Translations under genes and position numbers: made by a program
Notes under the pieces: model-generated
Seen by the model: the letters and a program-made list of their open reading frames with translations, nothing else
Told to the model about the DNA's origin: nothing
Databases searched by the model: none
Shown here: positions 32,447-44,049 of the stretch, piece after piece
How positions within the stretch are numbered: position 1 is the first letter of the stretch
How the letters are laid out: the number at the start of each line of letters is the position of its first letter
DNA from: Blasia pusilla
Taxonomy: Eukaryota; Marchantiophyta; Marchantiopsida; Blasiales
Assembly: GCA_050084515.1 (NCBI GenBank)
Contig: CM114273.1
Span: 42,966,001-43,030,000, forward strand
Length of the DNA stretch: 64,000 bases
Direction of reading: 5' to 3'

Positions 32447-34166
32447 TCACAAGATTAGCTGGAGAGAGAAGTACAAGAAGTGGGGTATGAATGAAGTGAA
32501 AAAAGGAAGAAGAAATAGCATTGCAGTCAAAATCCTTGAAGTACGAAGCGCTTCGACTAGAATAAAGCGCGAGTTATGATACAGTGGAAACCTCCTCATC
32601 CTCATCTTCGGTTGAAGATTGTGATGTCACGTCTTTTAGGATATATCGGTGAGACCTAGTAGAGCGCCTTCGTGAGTAGTGGAGGACAAGCTTAGTAGGT
32701 TGAGGATGACCTGCTCAGGCCCTAGGAAACTTGAGAGAGTAGGTTTCCCCTTCATTTCGGCTCATTTGGAGCCATATTGAAGAACTTACTATTTTAGGTA
32801 AGTACCATTTTGAGTATATGGTCCAATATATATTTTTGGTAAGTGACCCTTGACCTCCTACATCAGGTCAAGAACCAAGGAGGAGACTTGGGAGAATAGG
32901 TTACCATGGAGAGAGCTTGAGAGCTCATTCTCTCTTTGTTGAACCTCTTGGCATGAGGCGGCGGAGCTATGGTCTTGCTTGCCTTGTGTGTGTTACCCAA
33001 GCCTCTCATTAGGAGAATGGGTTTGGTTTGACATTGAGAGAGAGACATGTGAGAGTGCACACATGTAAGAACTATGATGTTGTGAGAGAGATTGGATGTT
33101 ACTTTACAAAGAGAGAATGCGAGAGCTTCATGGGGGAGCTTGCTAGTCACTCGCTGTTTTTGTAGGTTGGGGACCGTGTTCCCCGTTCAGAGGCTCATAA
33201 GAGTGCTCACCGGAGCAAGGGTTGCTTTGATTGTTCTATGCATTTGCCGATTTTTTGTATGGAAGAGTGGCGCGCGGAAGCGCTGCCCAATTTCTGATAG
33301 GGATTGATTATGTGGGCGGGTTGCCCCATGCCGATGCTCTCGGGAGCACCATGTAGCTTGTTAATTTGTATTGTTACAGGTTTTACATTTTGGTTGGGAG
33401 AAATCAGCGTAGAAGCGCTGCCAAATTTTTGTAGGAGAAAGAGACATTGGGTTTTACAACAGTCCCTGTCAGTTTTTACTGTAATATTCAATTCCAGATA
33501 TTTTTTGATGTCGTTGTAGATCCTGAAGGTGTGCACGTTGTGCAACAAATGGTGCACAAGTTGGAGTTGAAAGTAAAAAGTTATAATCAATCTTGAAAAA
33601 CTGCCATTGCTAGGCAATTTTTAGGGTTAAATTGTTCAAACCCTAAACCAGCCGCCACACCAGCGGCGGCCATCACTGTCATAGTCACCGTCACCGTCAA
33701 TGGTCAAACGTCATCGTCAAGGATCAACCATCACCATCAACGGTCAACCTTCACCGTCAACGGTCGGCCGTTGTCGTTGCCCGATGTTGCTCATAGCCGC
33801 ATTCAGCCGTTGTCCATCCTTTGGTCGCCATTGCCGCCATTACGTAGTGGAGGGTCTTCCACGATGTTCGTTGATTCTCTGACTTGCGTCGCCACCACGT
33901 ATTTTGTTTTGGCTACCACCGTCATCGAAGTTTTGTCGTCAACCAGTGATGACAGATGACCTCAGGTTATGGTGTTTGAGTTTTGATTTCATGTTATTAT
34001 GTTGTGATTGGTAGCCGCTTGACGACGATCGAGTAGCGTGCCGTGACGCCCGTAGCCAAAATAAAGAGTACCTTGACATGGTAAGGATTTAGGAAAGGAA
34101 AGTCGGGCACAGCTCGTGCTCCACCCCTATCCATGCTTGACAGACATTCTCTACTCGCCATGTACC
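32447..34166. other. Retroelement internal remnant and low-complexity sequence
   Basis: No coding frame is recognised. GCGGAAGCGCTGCC and GTAGAAGCGCTGCC followed by AATTT occur twice (33274 and 33409). From 33650 to 33790 there is a degenerate minisatellite built on CACCGTCAACGGTCAA. The right edge abuts truncated E3. Confidence 0.4.
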
Positions 34167-36996
34167 TACATTCTTACAATGGACGCAGTACTTGAACACC
34201 ATCCATTTGGGCAGCTCTTAGTCGAGATGCATCAGCCGCATGCTCTTGAAGATCTTGTTTCTTCTTTGCGAAATCCCTTTTCTTCGCCTCTATTTCTTCA
34301 TCAAGGTCTGCCTGAGGGAGGATGCAATCCTTGAACATCGTCCTGAAGCCTGGGTTTTTTATGGGCTTGGCCCGCATGTCATCCAGCCAAAGTTCAAAAT
34401 CTTCAGCACTCTCCAGGTTTGCTTCCTCCGAAACTGGCTCTATTCTTTTCAGCTCCGCTTGAAGACCCACGAGCATGGACTTCCCGAGAAGCCGGAACGC
34501 ATCCCAGAATGACCATTCACGGAGCTAGTGGGAGATCACTGGATCAAAGACACCCGGAGGATGGTGTTCCGCCCTCTTTTGGGCCTCTATGCCCTCGAGA
34601 CTGATTTTCATCAGTCAGATTCTCCTAGATTCCAAAATTCCGGACAAGGCAAATCGATGCACGCGATCGAAAGACACTTTCTCCCCAATCCGACCCTGCG
34701 GATCTTCATCCCTCTTCTGTTGGCGCTTGATTATCGCCTTCAGGCAATGTAGCGCTGCATCTTGCTTGCCGTGTACTTCGTAGTTGCAGATACTGCAGCT
34801 TGGATGAATTTAGCACGCTCAGACATAGACACTTTCTCCCTCCGCTCCAGCTCTAATGCAGCACTCTTCTTGGCGGCGTGTATCTTTGACCAGCAAAGGA
34901 TTGTCACGATTGCATCTTGGGAAATAAATGTATTTGCCCAAGTTTTTTATTTTATTTGAGCACCCTTTGCAACCATCTCATTTACAAGGGCGTCGCCCAA
35001 GAACCCCTTGTACTCTACCGGGTGCGTCGTTAGCACTTTCTTCACCTGATCGCAATCCTGGATCCAGTGGTGGGTGAAATTCCCCTCCGATACAATCTTG
35101 CACATCCAAACTCAATATCAGAATTTTTGCAAGCTATATGGGTTCTTGCAACCCCTCGGACTCCGACAAGTTGTCACAGCTCATGGTCGGAATGGTAGCT
35201 ACGAGCTAAATTTTGCAACCCATCGGAGTCGGACGGATTGCATTCAGATTTGTGATTGCCAGGTTTCATCCCATCAGACTCTGACGGGTTGTCAGATAAT
35301 TTGTATTTAGAGAGTTGTCTCCGCAAGAAAAGTGAACATATCAACCCGTCGGAGTCTGGCAGGTTGTGCAATTTCAATTAAAGCTGCAATTTGACGCCAA
35401 AAATCAAACTCCCCTACTCTGATTACCTTCCCGTGTCGGCGAATGCAACCTGTCGGACTCCGACAAGTTGCTTTCGGCCAAAAACATCCAAAAACAGCCG
35501 CCAGTCAAGCAACTCGTCGGACTCCAACAAGTTGCTTTCTTCCAAAAACATCCAAAAATAGCGGCCAGTCGAGCAACTCGTTGGACTCCGACGAGTTGCT
35601 TTTGCCCAAAAACATCCTAAACCAGTGCTCAGTCGAACAACTCGTCGGACTCCGACGAGTTGCTTTCAGCCAAAAAATCCTAAAATAGCGGCTAGTCGAG
35701 CAACTTGTCGGACTCTGACGAGTTGCTTTCGGCCAAAAACATGCCAAAAAATAGTGGCGAGTCAAACAAGTTGTCGGAGTCCAACGTTTTGCGGCAAGAG
35801 GAAACTTACGTGTTCATGGCATGCATTGCCATCTCCACGGTCGCCATGTGATGAGGGTATGGATGTAGCACGACTGCCTTCACGCAAAAATACGCCTCCA
35901 ATAAGTTTGGGCACTCCTCTGCAAATTGGGTCCATGCCATGAACTTGTGGTTTCCATCCCGGATGAAGAAATACAGGTTCTGCATCCAACTGAATTCCGT
36001 TCCTCAATCGCCCTTCTGAATTCCTGATCTCTCATCCTACAGAATATGTCGAGCGCTTCCAAGTTCCTCCTCCGGAACCAACGCTTGGGTTCCATGTTCA
36101 TCGTAAGGCTGAACATAGAACGGAGGGAAGCTGTCGACGTAGGATGCTGTCGCTTCTGATTGTTTCACCTTTGCAATATCCTCGTCAGACGTATCCCATT
36201 TTCTGCAATCGGCAAAGTGGAATTCTTGGGGCGTTTTGGCCCTCCATCAGTGCCATCTGCTTTACCACCTATCACAACGGGGACAAGGTCAATAAACTAC
36301 ATTGAATTGCCAATGAATTGCAACATGGCCCTTCACATAACTCAAATATCCAAGATCGTTTCTTACCCGCTCGAAGATTGGGTCGGTGTCTTGGCCAGCC
36401 AACTGCTTTGGGACAGCAACTGAAAAGTCCATTGGAAACTCGTCGATCCGATAGAGGTTGATTTCTTCCGCCGGGCTAAGAGACGAGGAAGACCGCTCTC
36501 CTGCTTCTTCAGCAATGTCCACCATCTCCATGTTGGCGGTCCTCATGACCTCATCGTCCGTCACTCGAACTTCGTCCGTTTCCGCTATATTGATTGTGTC
36601 CCCGGACTTCATCAGGGACATTTCCTTCATCTCAACACTTTTGGTTGGACGGGCCAGGCTTTCTTCAATGGAAATTTCTTTTTCCCTTTGAGCTTTTGCC
36701 AATTCTGCTCTCCTCAATGACGCGTCCATACGCTTCTTCTCACACTTTTCATCGGCGATCCTTTTCTTCAAGGACTGCGACGCCTCAGCCTCTACGTTCT
36801 GTTTTTTGAGCGCCTCCTTAACACGTTTTGCAAGAAGCTCCTGCTTGTGCATCTCTGCTTCCCTTTCCCGCTCCTTGATTTCTTGCTGCCTTATCTCATT
36901 GGCCGAACGAGGCCCTGGAGATGGTGACGCAGGAGTCCTCCCACCCTTGGGAGTGAAGCTCCCAACCTTGCTTGCTTGAGTTTTTTTCCTCGTCAT
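34167..36996 (-). pseudogene. R1 in E3: intact exon 1, broken ParB-like exon, truncated
   Basis: Exon 1 (36996-36367) is open for 210 codons, starts MTRKK and ends DPIFER exactly at a GGTAAG donor. It is Lys/Glu-rich and coiled-coil-like (EIRQQEIKEREREAEMHKQE). Exon 2 (36268-35810) has a 14-base deletion early and a one-base deletion before the RDGNHKFMAW ParB-like motif. Intron 2 (35809-35097) carries palindromes; its acceptor AG reads AA. Exon 3 runs with several stops to 34167, retaining a 100-codon frame (34476-34174, ESAEDFELWLDDMRAKP). The methyltransferase half is absent. Comparing it with E1 shows the ancestral exon-1 reading frame. Confidence 0.65.
35140..35800. repeat. Palindrome array in R1 intron 2 (E3)
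   Basis: About ten units. Four near 35140-35370 are of the CAACCCGTCGG type, and six from 35445 on mostly have CAACTCGTCGG with CCGACGAGTTG and a CCAAAAACATCC linker at 60-65 bp spacing. Same order and linker as 9040-9895 in E1, inverted. Confidence 0.9.
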
Positions 36997-37243
36997 TCTT
37001 CCCGAAAATGCCTCCTATGGACAAGGAAATTGCTTTCTGTGCACGAGGAGTCGCCTTGATGAGTCGCCTTGCTGATGTCGCGATGAGTCGCCTTGATGTA
37101 GCTCAAATCGTCTCGCAATCGTTCGCTCGAATTGTCTCGCGATGAGTCACCGTGTAAAACGCCCCTTGGTATCTCGTGAGTCGCTGCGCGGAAGAGCAAT
37201 TGAGATCGCGAAATGAAAAACTGGAAATGAGCAAACCCTCGGC

Positions 37244-37251
37244 TATTTACA
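37244..37251 (-). promoter_or_regulatory. TATA-like box of R1 in E3
   Basis: TGTAAATA on the minus strand, the degenerate counterpart of TATAAATA at 7573 in E1, in the same leader context. Confidence 0.4.
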
Positions 37252-37339
37252 CTTTTCGAGCCGTTGGGCTGACCGTTGGGTCGCATCGTCGTTCTGACGG
37301 CGACGTGTCGGCTGTTATGGAAGTATGGACGTGAAAAAC

Positions 37340-38300
37340 ACCAATCCGAAGGCTCCGACGGGTTGCACGCTTTCCGCGGGTTCCAGGCGTCCGTCCTCTT
37401 GGCAACCCATCGGAAACCGACAGGTTGCGCGCCTCCGCCGTCTTTGGGCAAGAATGCGGGCTACCCGCGGAACTCGTCGGAGGCCGCCAAGTTGCACGCT
37501 TCCTTCATGTAAGCGTTACAAGGCGGGGCACTTGCGCAACCCATCTGAGGCCGACGGGTTGCGCGCCTCCTCCGTCTTCGGGCAAGAACGCGGGGCATGC
37601 ATGCAACTCGTCGGAGGCCGACAGGTTGCATGCGTCCTTCATGTAAGCGTTACAAGGCAAGGCACTTGCGCAACCCGTCTGAGGCCGACGGGTTGTGCGC
37701 CTCCGCCGTCTTTGGGCAAGAAGGCGGGGCATGCGCGCAACTCGTCGAAGGCCAACGGGTTGCACGCTTTCTTCATGTAAGCGTTACAAGGTGAGGCACT
37801 TGCGCAACCCGTCTGAGGCCGACGGGTTGTGGGCCTCCGCTGTCTTTGGGCAAGAAGGCGTAGTACCCGCGCAACTCGTCGGAGGCCAACGGGTTGCACG
37901 CTTCGATTATCTTGGGGTAATAGGCAAGGTACCAGGGCAACCCGTCGGTTAGCAACAGGTTGCACGCTTTTCTATCCCTCGGGTAACAATGCGACAACGC
38001 ATCGTTCCGAGGCAACCCTTAGCAATCCGACGGGTCACAACATCTACCTTGAGTTGGACAATCCCGCAAAAGTCCCCAACGATTGGTTGCCTTTGCAAAT
38101 GCAAGCGATGTCTCGTGTTTGATGCTAGAAAAATCGACTCAAAAGACCATTGGTCGGCAAGAAGGGGGTACCAACCCAACGAACTCCGACGGGTTCCAAC
38201 TTGCATTGGGACACGGAAACAAAAAATAGAAGTGGGTGCTTCGGAACCCACGCCTTTGATTCCCAAATTCTGCAACCCATCAGACTCCGTCAGGTTGCAA
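37340..38300. repeat. Palindrome array in the divergent promoter of E3
   Basis: More than ten units alternate with linkers TTCATGTAAGCGTTACAAGGC and GTCTTTGGGCAAGAA in a repeating two-palindrome module of about 125 bp (37500-37900). It lies between the divergent start regions at 37244 and 38392. Confidence 0.85.
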
Positions 38301-38391
38301 CAGAATTGAATCCATCATGTCAGACATTCTCACCTACCAAACTTCATCTTGTCAGTCAAATTCTGTCAGGAGAATCTGAGTCCCTATTCAC

Positions 38392-38399
38392 TATAAATT
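38392..38399 (+). promoter_or_regulatory. TATA box of the E3 transposase
   Basis: TATAAATT, with the CATTCTCATTC leader and the ATG at 38486 following, as in E1. Confidence 0.6.
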
Positions 38400-38485
38400 A
38401 AACATTCTCATTCTCATTCTCATTCCCAATCCCATTTTTATCCTCATTCTTATTCTCATCCTCCTCCTGGTGGAATCTTCTAGGA

Positions 38486-39443
38486 ATGGATAATTATGTG
38501 AAGCTCACTTGTGGCAGTCATATAGAGGCCCTTCCGCAATCAGAAATCGTTCGACCGTAAGCTCGTGAGTCTTTCATAGCAGTGGATGAAAATTTTCTCT
38601 CATTTCGATTTCTTCTCCAAATTGGAACCATCTTTGTATCCAAGGATGTTAGGGTGGACGGTACGGAGGACATAATAGGTGAGATAGTCCAGCCAGTGAT
38701 TGGAGACCGTAAAGTATGGAATCTCCTACCTCTAGCAAATGGTCAATACAGAGTTTACGGCTTGCCTCTGAATTCCTCAGTTTCCCAAGTAGACGGTCGA
38801 GAATTTCCTAGTGCACCGAGCTCTACGTTTGCAACTCCTAGCTCAGTAGATCCGGCATCGACTCCAACTTCACACACTCGTAACAATGTTGTACTTCCTG
38901 AAGACATTCCGGATATCGTCAACCTCAGTGAAAAATTGCTTGGAATCTCTGGACAAGGCGAGATCACGGCTGCTGAGGAGAAACAACTATGGGAAAATTT
39001 TGCATTTCTCACTGATCCTGAATGCTTCCGGAATTTACTATGTCAAATATGGGTACTAGATGGAAAGATGTCTAAAATGGATGCCATTGCCAAAATCAAG
39101 GCCAACTCCAGATTTTCCATTCATTCAGAGATGGCAGTTCATGGGCTAGGGAGGCGAAGAATCCAGGGCCTATGTCTTCAAAATGTCAACGATCGGTCCG
39201 TCAAGTGGCCTCGATCTTATAGATCGAATGAGGGAAGGGGAAGATCTTTACGGCAGCTGGATAAGCTTTGATATTTGCTACAGAGTGTTGAACGGATGGT
39301 TGACAATGGGTGCTCACATTTATGACCATGTGGAGAAGGGACTCAAAACTATATTTGTGTGTGAAGTAAAAGCAGAAGACGTTGGCAGTTTGAAGATGTG
39401 CTGATTACTCTTATTGGAGGTGGTGAAGGAAAACAGAAGGCCA
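38486..39443 (+). pseudogene. E3 transposase, internally deleted and truncated
   Basis: Starts MDNYVKLTCGSH, with a stop at codon 25. A frame from 38582 reads VWNLLPLANGQYRVYG and continues to DIPDIVNLS, then jumps directly to EKLLGISGQGEITAAEEK. About 700 bp that encode the Cys/His cluster in E1 are missing here. The rest includes MSTIGPSSGLDLIDRMREGE and HIYDHVEKGLKTIFVCEVKA (39183-39404), then the element ends at 39443. A product would lack the DNA-binding cluster. Confidence 0.65.
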
Positions 39444-39745
39444 CAAACCATACAATGTGACACCAATTGCTGCACCTGAGCATGCATGCCACGCCACCAA
39501 TACTGGCCAAGGAGTAAGCTATACGTACGCTTTACCCCAAAAGGTCCCAACTCCTCATGGGCATGTCGCACAATGCGCTCTCTCTGAGCCAAATATGGCA
39601 CTACTCGTACTCTACCATCCTCCCACACGCGGAGAATATGTGTTCCCTCCAATCGATATCTCTTAGCACGTTGAAGAACACGGTCTCGCTCCTTGGCACT
39701 CACTATGCCTGGCACCCTACTGGTCCGTAGGAACTCCAACACCAA
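39444..39745 (-). pseudogene. Integrase, zinc-binding part (truncated)
   Basis: Reads RIVRHAHEELGPFGVKRTYS, then YWWRGMHAQVQQLV and HCMVC, the His-His-Cys-Cys pattern of retroviral-type integrases. The frame is cut directly after the last Cys, at the join to E3. The catalytic DDE core and 3' LTR are absent. Confidence 0.7.
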
Positions 39746-40131
39746 CGCATCATCATGAATATCACGCTGATCCGTACCACCATCTCCAACCTTAGGATCT
39801 CAAGGTGGCCATCTACCCCCTCGACTAGAGTAAGATATCATGTGGTCCTCCATACTAGAGTCCATCCCTAACCAACATAAAAGGCGGATGCATGCCAAAG
39901 CGGCACCATCTCCTCATCAACCTCGCCATGCCATCTAGCCCCGCTTGTATCCTCTTGGCTAGTACATGGGTTCCTACTCAACCCATCAAGATCAAGGTTG
40001 GCAACTCCGGTCTATGTACCACCTGGAAGTCATACTCTGTAAGATAAGAGCCCACCGTGCAAGCTTCCCTATAAGCTTGTCGACTCCATCAACCACTTGA
40101 GCGAATTTGGTGATCAAGTAATAAGGGTAAA

Positions 40132-41180
40132 CTATGTGCCAAACAAGTAACACCTAAAGTGTGCCACAGCCCACACTCGCCAAGCACTCTTCCTCATATG
40201 AACTATAGCGACTCCATTTGCATTATTCGAACGACTTGCATAGGCCACCACAAACTCCATGTGCTCATCATCATGTTGTGTCAACACCGCTCCAAGTCCC
40301 AACCTACTCCAATCAGTGTGTAACTGAAATGGGCGCTCTCTGATAGGTCTCCTCAAGATAGGCGCCGCCACCAACTGGGCCTTAAGCTCCACAAAAGCTC
40401 TCTCCTGATCATCTCCCCAGTGCCACTCTTGATCTGATTTCAGCAATTGGTTCAAAGGCTTTGCCATAGCACTAAATCCCTTCACATACCTCCGATAGTA
40501 GTTCGCCAATCCCATGAATGCCCGAACTCTACTCACATCTACCGGATGCGGAATAAGTGCAATAGCCTCCACCTTTGCTTGCTGAACTCCCAAACCACCT
40601 TGATAGATTACATGACCCAAGTACTCAACATCTTCATGAAAGAACTTACACTTTCCTCGATGCAAATGTAGACCATGAGCTTCCAACCGCTCAAACACCA
40701 TCTGCAAATATATCCGATGCTCCTCCACCGTGTTATTAAACACCAAGATATCATCAATGTAACACCGAAAAAATCCATTCCTCCTAGGATCCTGTCCATC
40801 ACTCTCTGAAACTCGGCAAGTGCATTCTTCAACCCAAAGGGTAAGAATTTCCACTGGTACAAACAATCCTTGCCATGAGAGTTGACACCCCAAAATGCTG
40901 TCTTGGCCTTGTCACTCTCCGAATCGGCAATTGATGGTATTCTCGCCGAAGATCCAAAAATACTGAAAATCTTTGCCTGTCCCACCACATCAAAGATCTC
41001 TCGGTGTAGGCATGTCATATCTATCGGCCTTGGTTTTGGATTGATAGGACGGTAATCTCCACACATCTGCCTATCCGTGTAGTTGCCATGCATATCCTTT
41101 TAGCAGCATGACGAGTGGTGATGCATACTCTCCATGCGACAACTCCACTAATCCAGCCTCCAAAAGGTCCAACGCCCTAC
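40132..41180 (-). pseudogene. Reverse transcriptase and RNase H
   Basis: Begins LLEAGLVELSHGEYASP (41180-41107), then DMPTPREIFDVV-like and FLPFGLKNALAEFQRVMD. After a frameshift near 40780 it reads CYIDDILVFNN (YIDD catalytic box), KCKFFHEDVEYLGHVI and ALIPHPVDVSRVRAFMGLANYY. RNase H follows with FQLHTDWSRLGLGAVLTQ (TDWS for the usual TDAS) and VWAVAHFRCYLFGT. Typical Ty3/gypsy order. Frameshifts around 41050 and 40780 break it. Confidence 0.75.
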
Positions 41181-41475
41181 TTTGAATCAGGTCCTCTCCA
41201 TATCACTATATCGGTAGGGACGACGGAAGATTGGCGTATCACTAGCCAAATCAATCCGTATACCGGTCCAACCAGAGAGCCCAACTTCTTCATGCTAAAG
41301 GCAAACAACTCCTATAAGCACGCATTTAACTCGTCAGCGCCGTTTCTCACCTCCCGTAAGCTTGGGCCCAAGTAATGGCTCCCAAGTCTCCTCCCTTTGG
41401 CACACTAGAGGGAGAGGACGATGACATTGGTCGCACGCAACCCCCTCACAAGATGGTACACCCTTAGCTACACCA

Positions 41476-42912
41476 TCATCTCGAGCAAATAACTCCTCCA
41501 CCAAAGATGAGCAACCAACTCCACATGCCCACCATTACATCCCATTTACTCCAAGGATGCAAAATACTACTCTCCTTGCCCCCAACCGATGCCTCTACCG
41601 TCCCGGTAGCCATCGAGCTCATTACAAGGGGTGGAAGACCCACAGACATAGTCCGAAGTCGAGGCTGCTCGGCCATACCAAGACTCAAAATCCAAGTCAA
41701 ACAATTCAGGTCCATCGCCTGACCCAACACATGACGTCGTGAAGCATCAGAAATAGAAGCAACCGCTGTCACACGAGTAGCAAATCCCATCGCACGCTCT
41801 CTCTCATCAGGATTAGGCTCCACCAACTTTCGCACATGAGAATCCCATACAAGCCTCGGACCACCTTCCCTGTAGGCATGTGACAAGGGAAAACTCACAA
41901 ATGTGGGTAGTGCCATCCTAGGCTGGCCCACACGGTTCACCACTGCCATGGGTGACCGATCAATAATCCTCACCACTTGAGAAAGTCGCCCAGTATCCAA
42001 GATACTATCCACTGTAAGGCAAGGATCCCGCTGCACTGCATCATATGCTCAACGTAGAACCTCCCTAGGCAACAAGTTTGTCCACCACAAGCGTGGACGA
42101 TGTGCACGCGAGCCAACTCGCGCTGCATCCAATAACACCGCTGGTCCAATCCAAGACCGCACCTCATGAACACTCGCCATCATTCGGGTCCGAGTGTCAC
42201 CCAACAATGGAACATTCTCCAGAATGTAAGCTAGAGCACGTGCCTGATGAACCTGAAGATGTCGTAATACCCGTAACATCTCCCAAAACAATCAAGACCT
42301 AGGGTCATGTAATCCCTCACCAAGATCAACACGTGTATGACCCTGACATGGCCATCCAGCAATCACCAAATCCACAGGACCAACCCTCTCAAGGTCGTGC
42401 GCCCCCACCAATGCAATGTGTGATGGTAAAGCACGCCTGGTATTTGGTACCACGAATAGTCGATGGCGGCGACAACTCGGGATATCTCCGCATCAATCGA
42501 CCAATATGTCGGGATGAGACTCTTTGGGCCCTCTCATCTCGCTCCACATACACGTATCTCCAAGACAGAATACCGCCTGCAAACATCGCACCAAACCAGT
42601 GCTAATCCCACCAAAGAGATCTAACACACAAATGCCCTCCAACGGATCTTTGCCATACAATGGGTGTAGAATCCAAAGGGATAACCAAGCTGGACAGAAG
42701 TAGGAGTCCCCGTGGGGCCTCCTCTTCCTCGTGAGGTATCTTGACCTCACATAAAGCCTCCTCTGCACTAGGCGATCAGCCTCCTGCCGTAGTGCACCGC
42801 CTGAACTCCAAAGTGGCACATCCAACGATGAGGATGCCACTGCTGCAAAAATAGGGACCTCCTCTACCTCCTCGTGCGTAGGAGAATCCATAGCAGAAAC
42901 ATTACCCTCCAA
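41476..42912 (-). pseudogene. DNMT3-like C5-cytosine methyltransferase domain in pol
   Basis: Motifs in order on the minus strand: I, LDLFGGISTG (near 42612); a RYVYVERDERAQ block after a frameshift; IV, DLVIAGWPCQGHT with the catalytic PC (42341-42357); VI, ILENVP (42215); VIII, AHRPRLWWTNL (about 42090), resembling the HRARYFWGNL block of DNMT3; IX/X, ERAMGFATRV and SRRHVLGQAMDLN (41810-41700). All key residues (PC, ENV, RxR) are visible. Such a domain transfers a methyl group to C5 of cytosine in DNA. A TGA at 42916 separates it from the protease in the same frame, and two or three frameshifts (near 42560 and 42390, and a stop near 42305) interrupt it. A C5-type enzyme clearly; the DNMT3 affinity is by eye. 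Confidence 0.75.
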
Positions 42913-42918
42913 AAAGTC

Positions 42919-44037
42919 TCATGGCCAAGTGACTACTCCACTAAAACCAGCCACAGATGCTAACACTGTTGGGGAAGACCCTCCTGGTTGAGCCCCATAA
43001 ATAAATCTCACAGGAACTTGGCTTATACGTCCATCCCCGGACTGCCAACCAGGTCTATAAGACGATGTCTCAGTCCAATAATCCATCTGAAAACCCATCG
43101 GGTACAATACTGCTCCTCCAACTAATACATCATACGACTCGGCTGATGTGACTACCGCACATACTCCCAACCGGGAGCTATCAGTCGCATGATCTGGTCT
43201 CAACTGTACAGAAAACTTCTCCCGTGTCATGAATTGAGACCTATCATTGGCTCCTCCAAGTGATGTTTGAATCTGGAATGGGCAAGGCTCAAGCTCTGAC
43301 CTCCGAATACCCAAACCAATACATGCCGCCTTTCCCAACATCAAAGGTTGGGCACCAGAGTCTAACAAGACTCTATCTGGTCCATACACGTGTCCTGTAG
43401 GACTCACCAATCGGAAGATCCTACTCCGGTTGTCCAACATACATACACCAGGTGTAAGCCTCTCACGATCAATGCCTGGCCGGGCTGGTAATGCATCCAT
43501 CTTCCCCGATGCTGCCTGCCAAGTAGCACTGGTACTCAATGCTACACCTGACATAGAGGGTCGCTCCACCGCAACACCCTCATCCACCTCAACACGTGTA
43601 GCAGTAACACCCCCACGTTTACACAATGTGGCTGTTAGCTGAAATACAGGAGCTAAGTCAACTCCTAAAGCCATCAGCTCCGTGGTCGAAAACAATGGGG
43701 ATCCCAACATTGAAGTTGTCATCCGCAATACTGCACTGGATGCTTCATCCGTGTCTACTACACGCGATGTAGATGCCTCAGTCCCCACTGTCGGCTCAAT
43801 AGGCTGCGTAGGAACCATGGATGGAGTCCTAAGCACCTCAGACAACAAGAATGACTGGGGAAGCCTAGCCTGCCTCCCAGCCTCACCCCTCTGTGGGTCC
43901 AACTCCACAGTAGCACCACGTGGCTCTGACGCTCGAGTGGCTCCTCTCGTAACTGCAGCTAATGCCTCAACCTGTGTTGCACTCGCCATATAAGAGAGAT
44001 CATCCCCTCCATAAGAGGTGGAAGCCCCTGCTCCCAA
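42919..44037 (-). CDS. Aspartic protease region of the retrotransposon
   Basis: A 372-codon frame with the retropepsin-type site VLLDSGAQPLMLGK near 43370, followed by a hydrophobic VLVGGAVLYPMGF stretch near 43110. The N-terminal half is a low-complexity Ser/Thr/Ala linker. The frame is in the same register as the zinc-knuckle frame upstream (separated by a TAG at 44050) and the methyltransferase downstream (separated by a TGA at 42916). Confidence 0.65.
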   Translation of the reverse strand: MGAGASTSYGGDDLSYMASATQVEALAAVTRGATRASEPRGATVELDPQRGEAGRQARLPQSFLLSEVLRTPSMVPTQPIEPTVGTEASTSRVVDTDEASSAVLRMTTSMLGSPLFSTTELMALGVDLAPVFQLTATLCKRGGVTATRVEVDEGVAVERPSMSGVALSTSATWQAASGKMDALPARPGIDRERLTPGVCMLDNRSRIFRLVSPTGHVYGPDRVLLDSGAQPLMLGKAACIGLGIRRSELEPCPFQIQTSLGGANDRSQFMTREKFSVQLRPDHATDSSRLGVCAVVTSAESYDVLVGGAVLYPMGFQMDYWTETSSYRPGWQSGDGRISQVPVRFIYGAQPGGSSPTVLASVAGFSGVVTWP

Positions 44038-44049
44038 ACTTGATCTATG

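Larger units (their letters stand above)
34167..39443. mobile_element. E3: truncated E-family element, head-to-head gene pair
   Basis: Contains R1 on the minus strand (36996-34167, cut after the helical linker), a palindrome-filled divergent region (37340-38300), and the transposase on the plus strand (38486-39443, cut). Its order is the mirror image of E1 across 2.6-11 kb. The left edge at 34167 and right edge at 39443 are abrupt, without E termini; the right edge joins retrotransposon integrase sequence. Confidence 0.8.

Noticed and set aside
37315-38122. Overlapping frames with repeated peptides in the E3 divergent region
   Set aside because: Same cause: palindrome and linker translations on both strands.
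41115-41375. Plus-strand frames across the retrotransposon (for example 43682-43993 and 44826-45350)
   Set aside because: They are antisense shadows of the minus-strand gag-pol frames that carry the recognisable motifs.
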